In this document: one piece after another, positions 1 through 15,300 of the stretch
Numbering within the stretch: the first letter of the stretch is position 1
How the letters are laid out: the number at the start of each line of letters is the position of its first letter
Source: Carex sylvatica
Taxonomy: Eukaryota; Streptophyta; Magnoliopsida; Poales; Cyperaceae
Assembly: GCA_964058845.1 (NCBI GenBank)
Contig: CAXKVR010000123.1
Span: 1 to 56,376, forward strand
Length of the DNA stretch: 56,376 bases
Direction of reading: 5' to 3'
The notes under the pieces: generated by a model
Database searches by the model: none
Seen by the model: only the letters and a program-made list of their open reading frames with translations
Told to the model about the DNA's origin: nothing
Program-made: the position numbers and the translations under genes

Positions 1-120
1 CAACGTAGTATAGATATAAATACTTTCAATCCTCACATGCAGTTATAGTTCCCCCATGCTATTTAAGTGGTTCCTAATGCGGGTACGATGTCAGAAATTT
101 TGAAGAAAAAAAAAGGGTGA

Positions 121-464
121 GGGTACGATTATTTAAAAATAATTGATTTATCATTTGCATTGTTTACTATATAGATATAAATACTTGTGTTTTTTGGACT
201 ACATACTTCAAGATTTGACTATTAATATTAAAAAAAAGTTACAGATCTAAAACGGTTGCGGTCCCCACAAGTAATTATGGCAGTTTAGGTGTGGGTACGA
301 TTATTTAAAAATAATTAATTTATCATTTACATTGTTTACTATATAGATATAAATACTTGTTATTTGAACTACATACTTCAAAATTTGACTATTAATATTA
401 AAAAAAGAGTTACAGATCTGAAATAGTTACGGTCCCCATAAGTAATTATGGCAATTTAGATACG
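121..464. repeat. Tandem duplication, period 172 bp, two copies
   Basis: Two adjacent diverged copies (121-292 and 293-464) both start GGGTACGATTATTTAAAAAT and end near TAATTATGGCA(G/A)TTTAG. A short piece of the same unit (TATAGATATAAATACTT) also lies at about 10-26, so the array may extend to the left. No coding potential is seen. Confidence 0.8.
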
Positions 465-739
465 GATACTGTGTGTGGATACGCAAGTGCGGATATTCAT
501 ATGAGCTTCCTTTAAAGTAATGTAATTTAGCATGATTAATTTACGAACAAATAACAATTATATGTTTTTAATTAAATCTGGAATCTATGTGCGGCTGTAA
601 GTGGTTAATGGGGCCAGGAATAGGATCTAATAATACCCCGGGTTTCCACCCATCCAGTTGCAAAAGTAATGGAAGCATCCATTTTCCTTCATCAGCGTTT
701 TCCTACATGACCAAGACCTCATACTCAACAGTGTTATAT

Positions 740-916
740 CAGTATTGTAAAAAAAACAGCCGTTTCAGCTGATTAATGAATTGATTAGTTATTGGCCGTG
801 GCTAAATTGTTACTAAATTTTCAGACTAATTAGCCAACTATTTCCGATTATTCCTACTTAATCGTTTGATAGTATTCTATCTGTTCGACGAGCACATACC
901 ATTATTTACAATACTG
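740..916. mobile_element. Short non-autonomous hAT-type element
   Basis: The termini are inverted (CAGTATTGTAAA and TTTACAATACTG). They are flanked by near-identical 8-mers TGTTATAT (732-739) and TATTATAT (917-924), as hAT target duplications would be. A diverged relative lies at 42860-43047. No transposase is encoded. Confidence 0.75.
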
Positions 917-1393
917 TATTATATACTTGCATTCAGATAAGGTGATGTATCCGATAATCTTAAAATGGTTCTCTATATTTTAAATAGGCTCTGTATACTG
1001 AGTGAAATTATTTTATGATTTCTATTCCATGAACATGACATCAAATTACGTCATAAAGTATAGAGGTAAGCATAGAAGCAATATAAATAAATTTTGGCAA
1101 CTCAAATTACGTCAGTAATTTCACCTGTAAAATTTTAATGCTAATTAGGTTCAAATTAAATTATAGTAAAAATCATACCCTTACAAAAATGTTAGCAGGG
1201 TAGGAATTCAAAATTCTTGTTGGGTATGTTACAAAGAAACTAAAAAATAATATTCACGGCACAATAAATAAATAAAAAAGATAATTTTTGTTTTCTTAGA
1301 ACTAATTAAGCAAGGTACTTCTTATGTGAGAGAAATTTTATATGTGTGTATTCATATACTTTATCTATTATGCGTCTTTTTAAATATTTTTAT

Positions 1394-1992
1394 CAAGGTT
1401 CTAAATAGCGTTTATAGCGATATAGTGGGGAGACAAAAAAAAAATAGCTTTAGCGAATAGCGGAGCTATAAGGAAAGCTATTATAAATAGCGTTTTTTTA
1501 TTTCAAAAATTATATTTTATATTTCTACTAATAGTAAAAATGTCTCATTAAGAAAAAAAATACCAAATTAATTAAGAAGTTCTAATATTCATATTAAAAT
1601 AATACAAAGTTCAAATTGTCATTCAAAATATCTCTAATTCAAAAACTATCGATATATTTTATATTCAAAATATACCACTACCATATATTAATGCATGATA
1701 CAAAATTTAATTAATATAGCGATATAGCTCGCACATGTTCCATTGTATTGATATAGCTTGATAAAGTAAAAAAAACCAATCTAGACATTAAGGCCTATTA
1801 AAATTGCAAAATCATGTTTTCAGAAAAAAAAAAAAATTTGCAAAATCATAACCCATGTAGCATAGCGGACCGCTATTGCCGCTACACGCTATAGCGGACC
1901 GCTATAGCAGCCGTAGCTTGATTAGCGTAGTTTTAGCCCGTAACTTAACTTTCTGAGTCCACAACCACTATAGCTACCTATTTAGAAGCTTG
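1394..1992. mobile_element. hAT-like non-autonomous element rich in TAGCG/CGCTA
   Basis: The ends are imperfect inverted repeats (CAAGGTTCTAAATAGCG on the left; the reverse complement of the right end reads CAAGCTTCTAAATAGGT). Flanking 8-mers ATTTTTAT (1386-1393) and ATCTTTAT (1993-2000) match at 7 of 8 positions. The interior has many TAGCG, ATAGCGG and CCGCTATAGC motifs near both ends. No protein is encoded. Confidence 0.65.
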
Positions 1993-2000
1993 ATCTTTAT

Positions 2001-2960
2001 TGAATATATTCAACCTTTTAAGTCCTTAGCGGTGTCTAAGTTTGATCTCCAATTCTCCATCCACATATAAAAAAATAAAAAATAAACCTAAAAATGGACG
2101 TCTCCAACTTGAATGTACCAAGGGAGAGGAGCTATTTTTCTCGACAATTAGCATTGGTGGTTTATTAAAAACATAGAATATACTATACATATACTAGATG
2201 GTCAAGTCAAACATCCTTCAAATGCAAAAAATACTGTATTTATAAATATAAAGTTAAACAACAAACATGCAGAAAAGTGACCACAAGTCCATAACGAGTC
2301 GACAACCTAATTACACCTAGCAATAGCTTTTTTTTATTTTTTTTATTTTGGCGCTTGTTTCTTCATCCCGTCAACAGGTAGTTTATAAATTCTAGAACAA
2401 ATATTTATAATTTTATACTACCAGCACAGACAACTAAAAACACATTTTTAATAGCACTGGGAAATTATTTGATTTGCTCGAAAAATTTAGTGTCCAACTG
2501 ATAAAAAAGAGTACCGTTTTAGTACGCAATATGTTACAAAAACTTTAATCATTTACAGATTTGAATTTTTATAAAGTTTACACTTATTCCTCGTTAATTT
2601 ATTAATAATTGACATTTAATTTCATATAGTATTGACTAACGCTGTCTTATTTATATAGGATGTTAAAAAACAACCGATGATTCATTTCAATTTTATATAT
2701 TGCCAAACGTAAAAACATTAAAAAAAAAAAAGTTGCAGTAATTAATTTCAAAAGCAATTTGACACAAAAATGCTTTCATACAAACTTTTACTTGAAGATA
2801 TACATGAGCTAATGTGACGCGCAGTATGGATTAATAATTCCGAAAAGATCTGAATCTAAATTGCAAATCCCAGAAAATAACGGGTGCATTTACTTACAAG
2901 ATTGTGTGCATCAAAGTCCCAAAAGGCCAAAACTATATATGAAATTTCAAATCCCTGAAA
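2001..2960. other. AT-rich downstream flank of CDKA
   Basis: This holds the presumed 3' UTR and downstream sequence of the minus-strand CDKA gene. No further gene, and no repeat worth naming, was recognised. Confidence 0.5.
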
Positions 2961-7131
<4,171 letters not shown>

Positions 7132-7900
7132 CTTGATCACCTATGCACGCTGCAACTAGCCTGATCTGATAAACAAGAGAAAACAAATCAACTGGAGAGC
7201 AATACAATACCGTGATAAAAACTAATTGACCTTTTTGTCAAATAGGAATAGGTGCTGATGAACATCAAGGACGGAACTATTTTAGAAAATTAAGATATTG
7301 TCATTTGATATGAATTCCGAAATAGCAGCACGGGTTGATAAACAGTAATTATTAAGGACGTCGAGCAAATTTAATTATGAATAAATTTGTCTAGCCTTAC
7401 GCGAGGGAAAAAAAAAAAACAAATCCAGGAGGAAAAGGATCAACTACCGTTCAAATAGAAATCTAGTTCACACAAAATGTCGCAACTGAAAGCACTCGAA
7501 CAAATCAAAATCAGGAAATCCCCGATCAGGAACGCGGAGAGAACTCTTGCAAAATCCCCGATCGGGAACAAATCAAAATTACGGTCGAGCACCTATATTG
7601 CGGATTTCTTCAGTATGCATATATATAAATTAACTATCGTAAAGCAGATCTAAAAGATCTTCTTAACTGGTAACAGCCAGGCAAGTAAAGAGAAACGAAA
7701 AAAGTGTATCCCTAAATCGACGCCAGTTGATCTGATTCAACGGATACAGACATAGAATGCGCGATCACAATTATCACTAGAAGAAGTGATAATTTGTACC
7801 TGTATCCAGTAGAGAGAGAGAGAGAGATAGTGTGTGTGACTGAGAGAGGAGAGGAGAGACAAGGTAAGGTTAGTTTATCTTTCCCTTTTCGTTAGAATTT
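7132..7900 (-). promoter_or_regulatory. CDKA 5' UTR and promoter region
   Basis: The sequence upstream of the CDKA ATG contains a (GA)n tract at about 7811-7828 and further GA-rich sequence to 7860, so it is pyrimidine-rich on the gene strand, as in many plant core promoters. A leader intron may lie here, but the transcription start was not identified. Confidence 0.4.
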
Positions 7901-8016
7901 AGATATGAAGCGGGAAGGATGAGAAAGAAGGGGCGGGATTGCAGGAGAAACCTTTTGGTCCGTTCCCTCTCCTTTATTTTCGGATAGAATACAGCTTACG
8001 AGAATTCATATAGCCT

Positions 8017-8141
8017 GAGGTAACAGGATATTTCTATTCAGTCCACAACGTCCGATCTATTCCGCGGTTTCCACCTCAGTCCTGATTGGCCCAGATTCTG
8101 ATCAGACGGTCCTAGTATAAACAGAAATATTTTGTTACCTC
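8017..8141. repeat. Short inverted-repeat element
   Basis: The ends GAGGTAACAGGATATTTCT and AGAAATATTTTGTTACCTC are inverted over about 19 bp. Between them lie CGTCCGATCTATTCC and a rough complement (GATTCTGATCAGACGG). It is a MITE-like foldback with no clear target duplication. Confidence 0.55.
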
Positions 8142-8161
8142 GGAGGTTTGGTTCTCTTACA

Positions 8162-8362
8162 GGAATTCGTATCCTCTGCATTAACTCAAAAGAGAATCTT
8201 TTGAGTTAATGAATATTGACCATCCGATCTGCTTTAAGATTCTTGCAAACTAAATCCGCACTAATATGAAGGGCCTCCTATATCATAAGCAGGGACGGAT
8301 TGGCTCCGTTTAAGATCATACGGTTAAGATTCCCTTCTGAGTTAATGCAGAGGATATGCATT
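8162..8362. mobile_element. Mutator-type MITE with 9-bp target duplication
   Basis: The 201-bp element has inverted arms of about 38 bp built on TATCCTCTGCATTAACTC. It is flanked by perfect 9-mers TCTCTTACA (8153-8161 and 8363-8371), the size typical of Mutator-like elements. Its terminal CGTATCCTCTG also occurs at the ends of the large palindrome at 31804-33571. Confidence 0.75.
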
Positions 8363-8372
8363 TCTCTTACAG

Positions 8373-9837
8373 ACGGTGTGCAGCACGCTGACTATGACAA
8401 GCGGGGCCCATATTTGGGCCTTCTTTGCTTGACCCGGGACAAGAATTTTGCTAGTCAACAGCCGCACGGGTCTGTTTTAAATTTGAAATTTTTGTTATAG
8501 CCAAGGAAGGGATTCAGTTTTTTATTTTTATTTTTGGTCTTTATTTATAAAATTTATATAATTTCAAATTTCAATATCAAAATAAAATAGTTAATTATGA
8601 TCTACTTTGTTTTTTCTATAAAAATATAATTGTAAAAATTTACGGCATTCTAATGTTATTTTAATTGTTATTAAGATTTTGTAAAAAATATACGGATGCA
8701 CGTTGATTTTTTAACTTAATAATTCATATACAAATAGAAGTCAAAGCTGATAATTTTAATGATTTTGATTTAAGCGTGAGTCTTGAAAATTTTTGTTATT
8801 GCGAAAAATTAAAAAATAAAGGTATATTAAATACACAAAAAATAGAGGCTTTTTTAACCCTCCTTTTATATCAATGATAATATTTTAAAATTTTAATTAT
8901 TTTCTCATTGTAATATTTATTAATTCTATTCCCCGTTGAAATTTGACAATCCTTATTTTTCACTCGTTCATTTTGTATGAGAAGTTTCACTTAGATTATC
9001 ACTAATATTGTATTAAAGGGGAAATGTCATGTATACCCCTCAAATTTCTCGAAATTATGTATTTTCCCTCTAATATCATATTTACCATTCTAAGTTTCAA
9101 AAAACTCACAGATTTATCTAATTTATTGACCTTTTTGTTAAAACTCATTTTTAACTTATAAAATACTTGATTTATTCTGCATTAAAAAATTAAAATATGT
9201 ATTATCTAAAAATATTTTGTTTTTTAACTAATAAGTTTATGAGAATAAGTGGTTTCTTTTTCTTACTTGTGAGATGTGACGGGCACATGGTAGAATTTAA
9301 AGGACAATAAAAATGCGAGTAATTTTTCAAGAAAATAATAAAATTTTATGAATAGATCAGGATGTATGTGTTATAGTAACTACAAGACTTCTAAATTCAT
9401 CGCGCGGAGTGTGATTGCTTATCTAGTTGTTGATGCGATGATTTTAACTTTAATTGTAGGAATATAAAATAAAAATAGTTATAGTTAATTATATAAACTA
9501 ACTTAATGAAAATCAGCTTTTGGTCAAGTGAGAAAGATAATGTAAGAGATTACATGTTTAAAATTCGAATAAGAATTTTTTTATGAATATTAAATAATTG
9601 AGTGATTTGATCTCTAATTTTTATTCAAAAAAAAAAACTCACTTAATTAGTAATACATCTAAAATTGTCATTCACCTTTTACAATTGATTTGCAATTAGC
9701 AATTATGGATATAAAACTTAAATTGCAAAATTCATCAAAATAACTTATGTTAAGATATTCATCAGTCCCACATATTAAAATGGGATGAGAATGTTGTGTT
9801 TTAAAAAGCTCCGATGTTGATTCTAAAATCCATCAAA
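8373..9837. other. AT-rich intergenic sequence
   Basis: No gene or RNA was recognised. The sequence is strongly AT-rich with short low-complexity runs. Confidence 0.5.
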
Positions 9838-10113
9838 CAGATTTCAAACAACGATTAAACCGTTTAAACCAATCTATCTTGCGAGTGATGGTTTTATATG
9901 CAAGATTTATAATTTTTTTAATTTATTTCGTGTGAAGTCAAATCGTTAAAAAAATGATGAAGAATGAATGTATTAGAATTAACTTAATTTTTTTTTTTTA
10001 CCACTTGATTTAATACTAAATAAAATTAAAAAAATTACTAAATCTTGTATGTAAATATGCATCACATGTGAAGTAAATCGGTTTGAATGATTTATATTCG
10101 TTGTTTGAAACTT
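9838..10113. repeat. Foldback element, family B copy 1
   Basis: The arms ATTTCAAACAACGA and TCGTTGTTTGAAA are inverted. Inside them, GAGTGATGG and ATGCAAGATTTATA mirror ATGCATCACATGTG and AAATCTTGTATGTA. It resembles the elements at 32203-32597, 32680-33068 and 40340-40690, which share a GTGATGCATCTACATGTGAA-like block and AATGAATGCA(C/T)TAAAATTAA. Confidence 0.65.
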
Positions 10114-10561
10114 ATTATCAGTATTACTGTGGTTGAAATAATTTATGTTATAGTAGTAGACTCACTATATTTGACATATTGTGCGGCGATGTTACAATTT
10201 TCATGTCAGTATTTTACAATTCTTTTGTAGATAGCATGAAAGCATCCACTATATTTTATTTGAAGGTTACTGGTTTTATATATTTAGTAACAATTCGATT
10301 GATAAAAAAATGTATTTTATAACTAGTTAAGTGACTCTGATTTCTAGATTTACTTCTATATTTTCACGAAAATTTCTAAATTATTTAAAATTACTCTAAT
10401 CATTCTCAACCACTCTCTAAATTTTTAGATCCACTCTTTTAATTCTATTTATATACGCTCATAATCACCTTAATACCTTAATCTCTATCTTGCTTTATGA
10501 CCGGATCTGCTTTTTCGATCACCATTACACTCCAACGACTATATATATCTACCGCCACAAC

Positions 10562-11086
10562 TAGGGCTGCACAAAAAGCTCGCGGCTCGTGGCTCGCCTC
10601 TAACTCACTTAGTAGTGGACTGAGCTGTTAACGAGCCAGCTTGGCTCAGGCTCGGGTCAAAATAAACGAGCTGAGCTAGGGGTCAGCTCTGACCAGACCA
10701 GCTCGGCTCGTTAAGTTACTGTAGATTTAGGGTTTAGCCCCGTATAATTTTAAGTTCAGTCCCATTTTCAAAAGCACAATTATGCAAAATTGATATATTT
10801 TTGGTCTGAAAAAAAGATATGGATTTCAGTTACTTGAAGATGTGCCTGCAGGACGATTTTTAAATTTTTTTGAATGAGTTTTCTTATTTTTATATTTTTG
10901 AATTTGTATAATAGCAGCCCAATAAAGTCCAGCGAGCCAGCTCGTCAGCTCTTGAGCTAGCTCGGACTGGCTTGTCACGAGCGAGCCAAGAATTTTTAGT
11001 TCGAGTGACCTAGGTCCAGCTCGCTCGGTCCAAACTTGAGCCGAAATAAACGAGCCGAGCTAAGGCCCAGTTTGTTTACACCTCTA
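10562..11086. mobile_element. Non-autonomous hAT element packed with GCTCG/CGAGC motifs
   Basis: The terminal repeats TAGGGCTGCACAAA and (complement of right end) TAGAGGTGTAAACAAA are flanked by GCCACAAC (10554-10561) and GCCACAAT (11087-11094), a 7-of-8 match of hAT size. Both subterminal zones are dense in GAGCTCGGCTCG-like motifs, and the middle is plain AT-rich. No transposase is encoded. Confidence 0.75.
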
Positions 11087-11860
11087 GCCACAATACACTC
11101 TCAACTCCGGTCGACTTATCTTTTCTTTCCTTCAATATTCTCTTCTCCGTTCAAAAAAAGTAGAGACGAGAGGGGAGAATATTATTGTATCGGATGTGAA
11201 AACTCGGAAAGAAGAGATATGGAGTAAGACTGTAAGAGGCAACGGCTAATTAGATTTATAATTTGAGATTTTTTTTTTTCCTCCTTTTGGGTCGCTTCGT
11301 TCTAGTATCCATTATTACTCTACGAGTTATTTGTTGTTATATTTATTTTAGAAGTTCACTAATTATAATTCGTAGGATCATTATGAAATTATACCTTAAA
11401 TCTTTTGTTCTTTTACTATTTGCTTGTCATAAATTTTAATACTGTAACTTTCACATGCACCTTATACTACGAAAGATGAGAATTATAAATAAAACAAATG
11501 TAGCTTTTCTGTCTTTGCGCAAAAGAAGTGGTTTGAGATTTGAGTTACAAACCTAAGTAGAATACGAAACGTAAATAGGTGCGATTAAATTATCAGACTT
11601 AAAACTAAATTTGGATCGACAATCAGGTTTCATATTTATTTCTACAAGTCTGTGGCTTATTTTTTTATTTAAAATTATAAAAAAAAACATTGAATATAAC
11701 CAAGCCTTGAGCCTTCTCAATCAATAGATAATATTTTGGATGCTGACATTAAAAAGGATCTTGAGACTAGATCGAGCGATTTACCTACACTTCGAAATTA
11801 CTGATCTAATTTACTCGTCGGTAATCCAACGAGTCAAGGACTATAAAAATTCGGATATTT

Positions 11861-11999
11861 TAAATAACTCAAATTGGATATGGACCGTCCGATCAGAATC
11901 CGCACAGATATTGAAGGGCCCTGTGAATTTCAACCTGAGCGGGATATGACCGAATTCTAATCGTACGGTCCGGGATCTAACTCAAAATTAAGTTATTTA
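11861..11999. repeat. Short foldback upstream of PFC1
   Basis: The ends TAAATAACTCAAATT and AATTAAGTTATTTA are inverted. Inside, GGACCGTCCGATCAGAAT pairs with ATTCTAATCGTACGGTCC. It is MITE-like; no target duplication was verified. Confidence 0.55.
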
Positions 12000-12052
12000 G
12001 ATCCTAGTTTTCTCTAGAGTACCTGACCGACCTAGGATGCCCGGTTCAAAAT

Positions 12053-12210
12053 CAACTGTTGCCTATTGGGAATACAGGAGTTCGCTTTGAGATCTGTTGC
12101 AGATTAAAACGGACGATCAGATCTCATTGTACAACTGTTGCCTATTAGTTATACAGGAGTTCGCTCTGAGACCTTTCCAGATTTAAACGGACGACTCAGA
12201 TCTCATTCTA
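12053..12210. repeat. 79-bp tandem duplication upstream of PFC1
   Basis: Two adjacent copies (12053-12131 and 12132-12210) start CAACTGTTGCCTATT and end CAGATCTCATT(G/C)TA, with scattered differences. They end about 135 bp before the PFC1 start codon, so the duplication lies in the likely promoter. Confidence 0.8.
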
Positions 12211-12345
12211 CACGGTCCGGTACCGTATATGATCTAAATTTAAGCAGCGGAGAAGAAAAATAACCTCCTCATTTCAACAAGCTGCTCTATCCATTCCACA
12301 CCGTTAAAAGCCCTCTTAAAACCCAGCTCCGACAAAGAGAAAGAG

Positions 12346-15300
12346 ATGCTCCTCCCTGTTCGGGTGGCCTCAGGCCCTTCGCCACCTCCCACGGCGGAGC
12401 GCCGCCGAGCGTGTACAAGCCGGCGCACAGTCGTGCGGGCGGTCTCTAGAACCTCACGCGACGGCAGAACAGCCAGGAAGGAGAAGAGACGACCGACAGA
12501 CGACTACCATGCCACGGTGGAGTCTCTCAACTCACGTGAGCGTATGATGCCAAGAAAATCTCTCGGTCAGGTAATCTATCGTCGGAGGTACAATGGTAAT
12601 TGCCTGTGAAGGAACCCGGTTTTATCTAAGTTCTGCTACATTAGCCCAGTGTTTCCATCGAATTTGATTTTCATATCAATTATGTGATTAAATTGACTCA
12701 GTAATTTTCAATTGAGCCTCAATATCTCCTCTTTTTTAGCTTTGTAACTAGCCTAAGCATCAAACAAGACACAAAACAAGGTTCAAAAGAACTGGTGTAA
12801 TTGATCTCTGGTTTTAGTTTTCTTCATTTTTTTTTTCATAAAGCCATCCAATTCACTCAACATTTGGTTATTCTTACAGCACTATATGTTGAATTCAAGC
12901 ATAAATGAAGAACTTGTAGATGCAGCTGATGTCAAAGAAGGGGACGTGGTACTAGAGATCGGACCTGGTACTGGTTCATTAACCAACACTCTTCTCAATT
13001 CGGGGGCTACAGTCCTAGCTGTAGAGAAGGTTACATATTTACTGCATTTATTATCTTGGAGTTAATGACAAATCTGTATTTCCGGGCAGTAAGATTTACA
13101 TATGTTTTTTTTAATATAATAGGATGCTCGAATGGCAACTCTGATAAAGGATAGGTTTGCAGGCACCGAGCGCTTAAAGGTGTATTTCTTTTAATTTTTA
13201 TTATACAAGATGCAAAAGATAAATAGCAAAATAGTAGACATGTCTGGCCACATGATTTTTAGTATGTTCAGGTCAGTTTCCATACTGTTTTAGTGATGTC
13301 TTGTGAGTCCGTACTGTCCGATCTAAACGAGTGCATCAGATCAATCAGCTGACATCATCTATGGGTGCGTTTTTAACGATGTCATCTGATGCTTGCGGGT
13401 TAGATTGGAAGAAATGATCGGATGCTTGCGGGTTAGATTGGAAGATATGATCGGAAAAGCATAATCCCACGATGGTGTTAAATTGTACCAATTTGAACTT
13501 CATAGTATTGTTGTAAAACCTTCTTGACCACCTTTATATTGAGTTATTTCTTTCTATTGTTTGGTGTTTGGTTTGAACTTTGAGAAATTAAGTGTAAACT
13601 GAAGTTAATAGTGTCGAAATAGAGGTTCCATTTCAACCTGAGGTTACTCGAGCTAAATTTGCTTAAGTCAAGCTGAATTGCCCTCGTTACAGTGCAGTGG
13701 TTCAGTGTAAAAAAAAAGAAAAAAGAAAATAAAAAAGTCCGAATTAATCGATAAAAGAAAATGAAATGGATCTGAAGAGAATATCTCATGAACTGATTGC
13801 ACCATAGCATTCTATTTTGAATTTGAAAGGACCTTGGTTTCAATTGCAAAAGGTTTGGAGGAAAGTTTTGTTTCACCCTTTTAGTCATATATTTTTTTTC
13901 TCACAATTTGTAGATTCTCCAAGAGGATATCACAAAATGCCACCTTGTTTCGCATCTTGCCCCTATGTTGCAAAACCAGATACCCGAGGGACCTCAAAAA
14001 CTTGCAAAGGTATTGATATGAACATTTTTAGTAATGTTTATTTTCTCTGTTATGAGTTCCGACTCCTGCTATTTTATGATTTTAAAATATTGTAGCCCAA
14101 TGATGAACAAACAGGTAACCCATATCAAGTTGCTAAATTATGAGATTGTATGTTTTTGGAACGAGAATAGTAATCCTAAAATTTCATTGGACCATTTTCA
14201 TAATTTACTAAAGAACTAAAAATGATAAGCTAATTTATTACCATTTTTTCCTGTTTTTTAGGCTACAACTATCAGAATAACTTTTCAAATACTTCACGAT
14301 CCAAAAAAATATGGTTTACGTTGCATACCAAAACAGATTATTTGGACCAAAATGGGATACTGTAAAGTTCAAGGGCCCAAATAGGACATGATTAATGCTT
14401 TGATGTTTTTAGCATAATGATCTTATTTCTTCAGGTAGTAGCAAATATACCATTTAATATAAGTACTGAGGTTGTAAAGCTTCTACTTCCTATGGGAAAT
14501 ACCTTCTCCGATGTTGTCCTTTTGCTTCAGGTTTGTTATTTGAACTGGTACCCATGTTTTCCAAAATTAGTCTTTGAAAGAGTTTCTGCTATTATTAAAA
14601 GCATAAAGCGCTCAAATAGGGATGTAAATATGTGCCGTGCCGTGATTTGGGTCGCGTGAACACGTGCCATGCCATGACTGTACCAGTTTGCATGTTGTGC
14701 CGTGCCAATTTTACAAAGGATGGTCACGGCACATCACTGACACACGTACCGTGCCGTGACGGAACCGTGCCTTGCAGTGGCGTATCCGGTTATGGCATGA
14801 CTTTTTTTACATCCCTAAGCCCAATTAACAGTTGTGCAATGTGTCCTTAATTGGACAATGGTTCCAGTTGTACCCAACCTAGCCTTAATTTTAACTTCAC
14901 CTCTGCAATTAAAGCACCAAGCAGACAAGAATAGAAGCAGGTTCTGTACCTGAGACTAAACTCTTTTATACACAATAATAAGTAAAAAGTTGGTGTTGGC
15001 TTGAATTAATTATAGGATGAGGCGGCTGCACGGCTGACTGATGCTTCAGTTGAAACACCGGAGTATCGATCCATTAATATATTTGTCAACTTCTACTCTG
15101 GTATGCTATTTTAATTTTTGTTTGGCATACTTCTAATCGAACTATGCATTTATCAGAATAGGACAGTTAATGCTTCTCAAATAAGTCTTCTTGGGAGTGT
15201 TTATGTTTGTTTTCATCTATTGTTGGCTTAATTATCTTCAATTTTGGAATCACCTCCATACACTTCCTTAGAACAACTACATTTATTCTCAATCATTATA

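Noticed and set aside
587..772. Open frame of 61 codons near the left edge
   Set aside because: It runs into the hAT element at 740, and its composition and neighbours give no support for a gene.
8300..8500. Open frame across the right end of a MITE
   Set aside because: Its first part is the terminal inverted repeat of the element at 8162-8362; there is no conserved protein.
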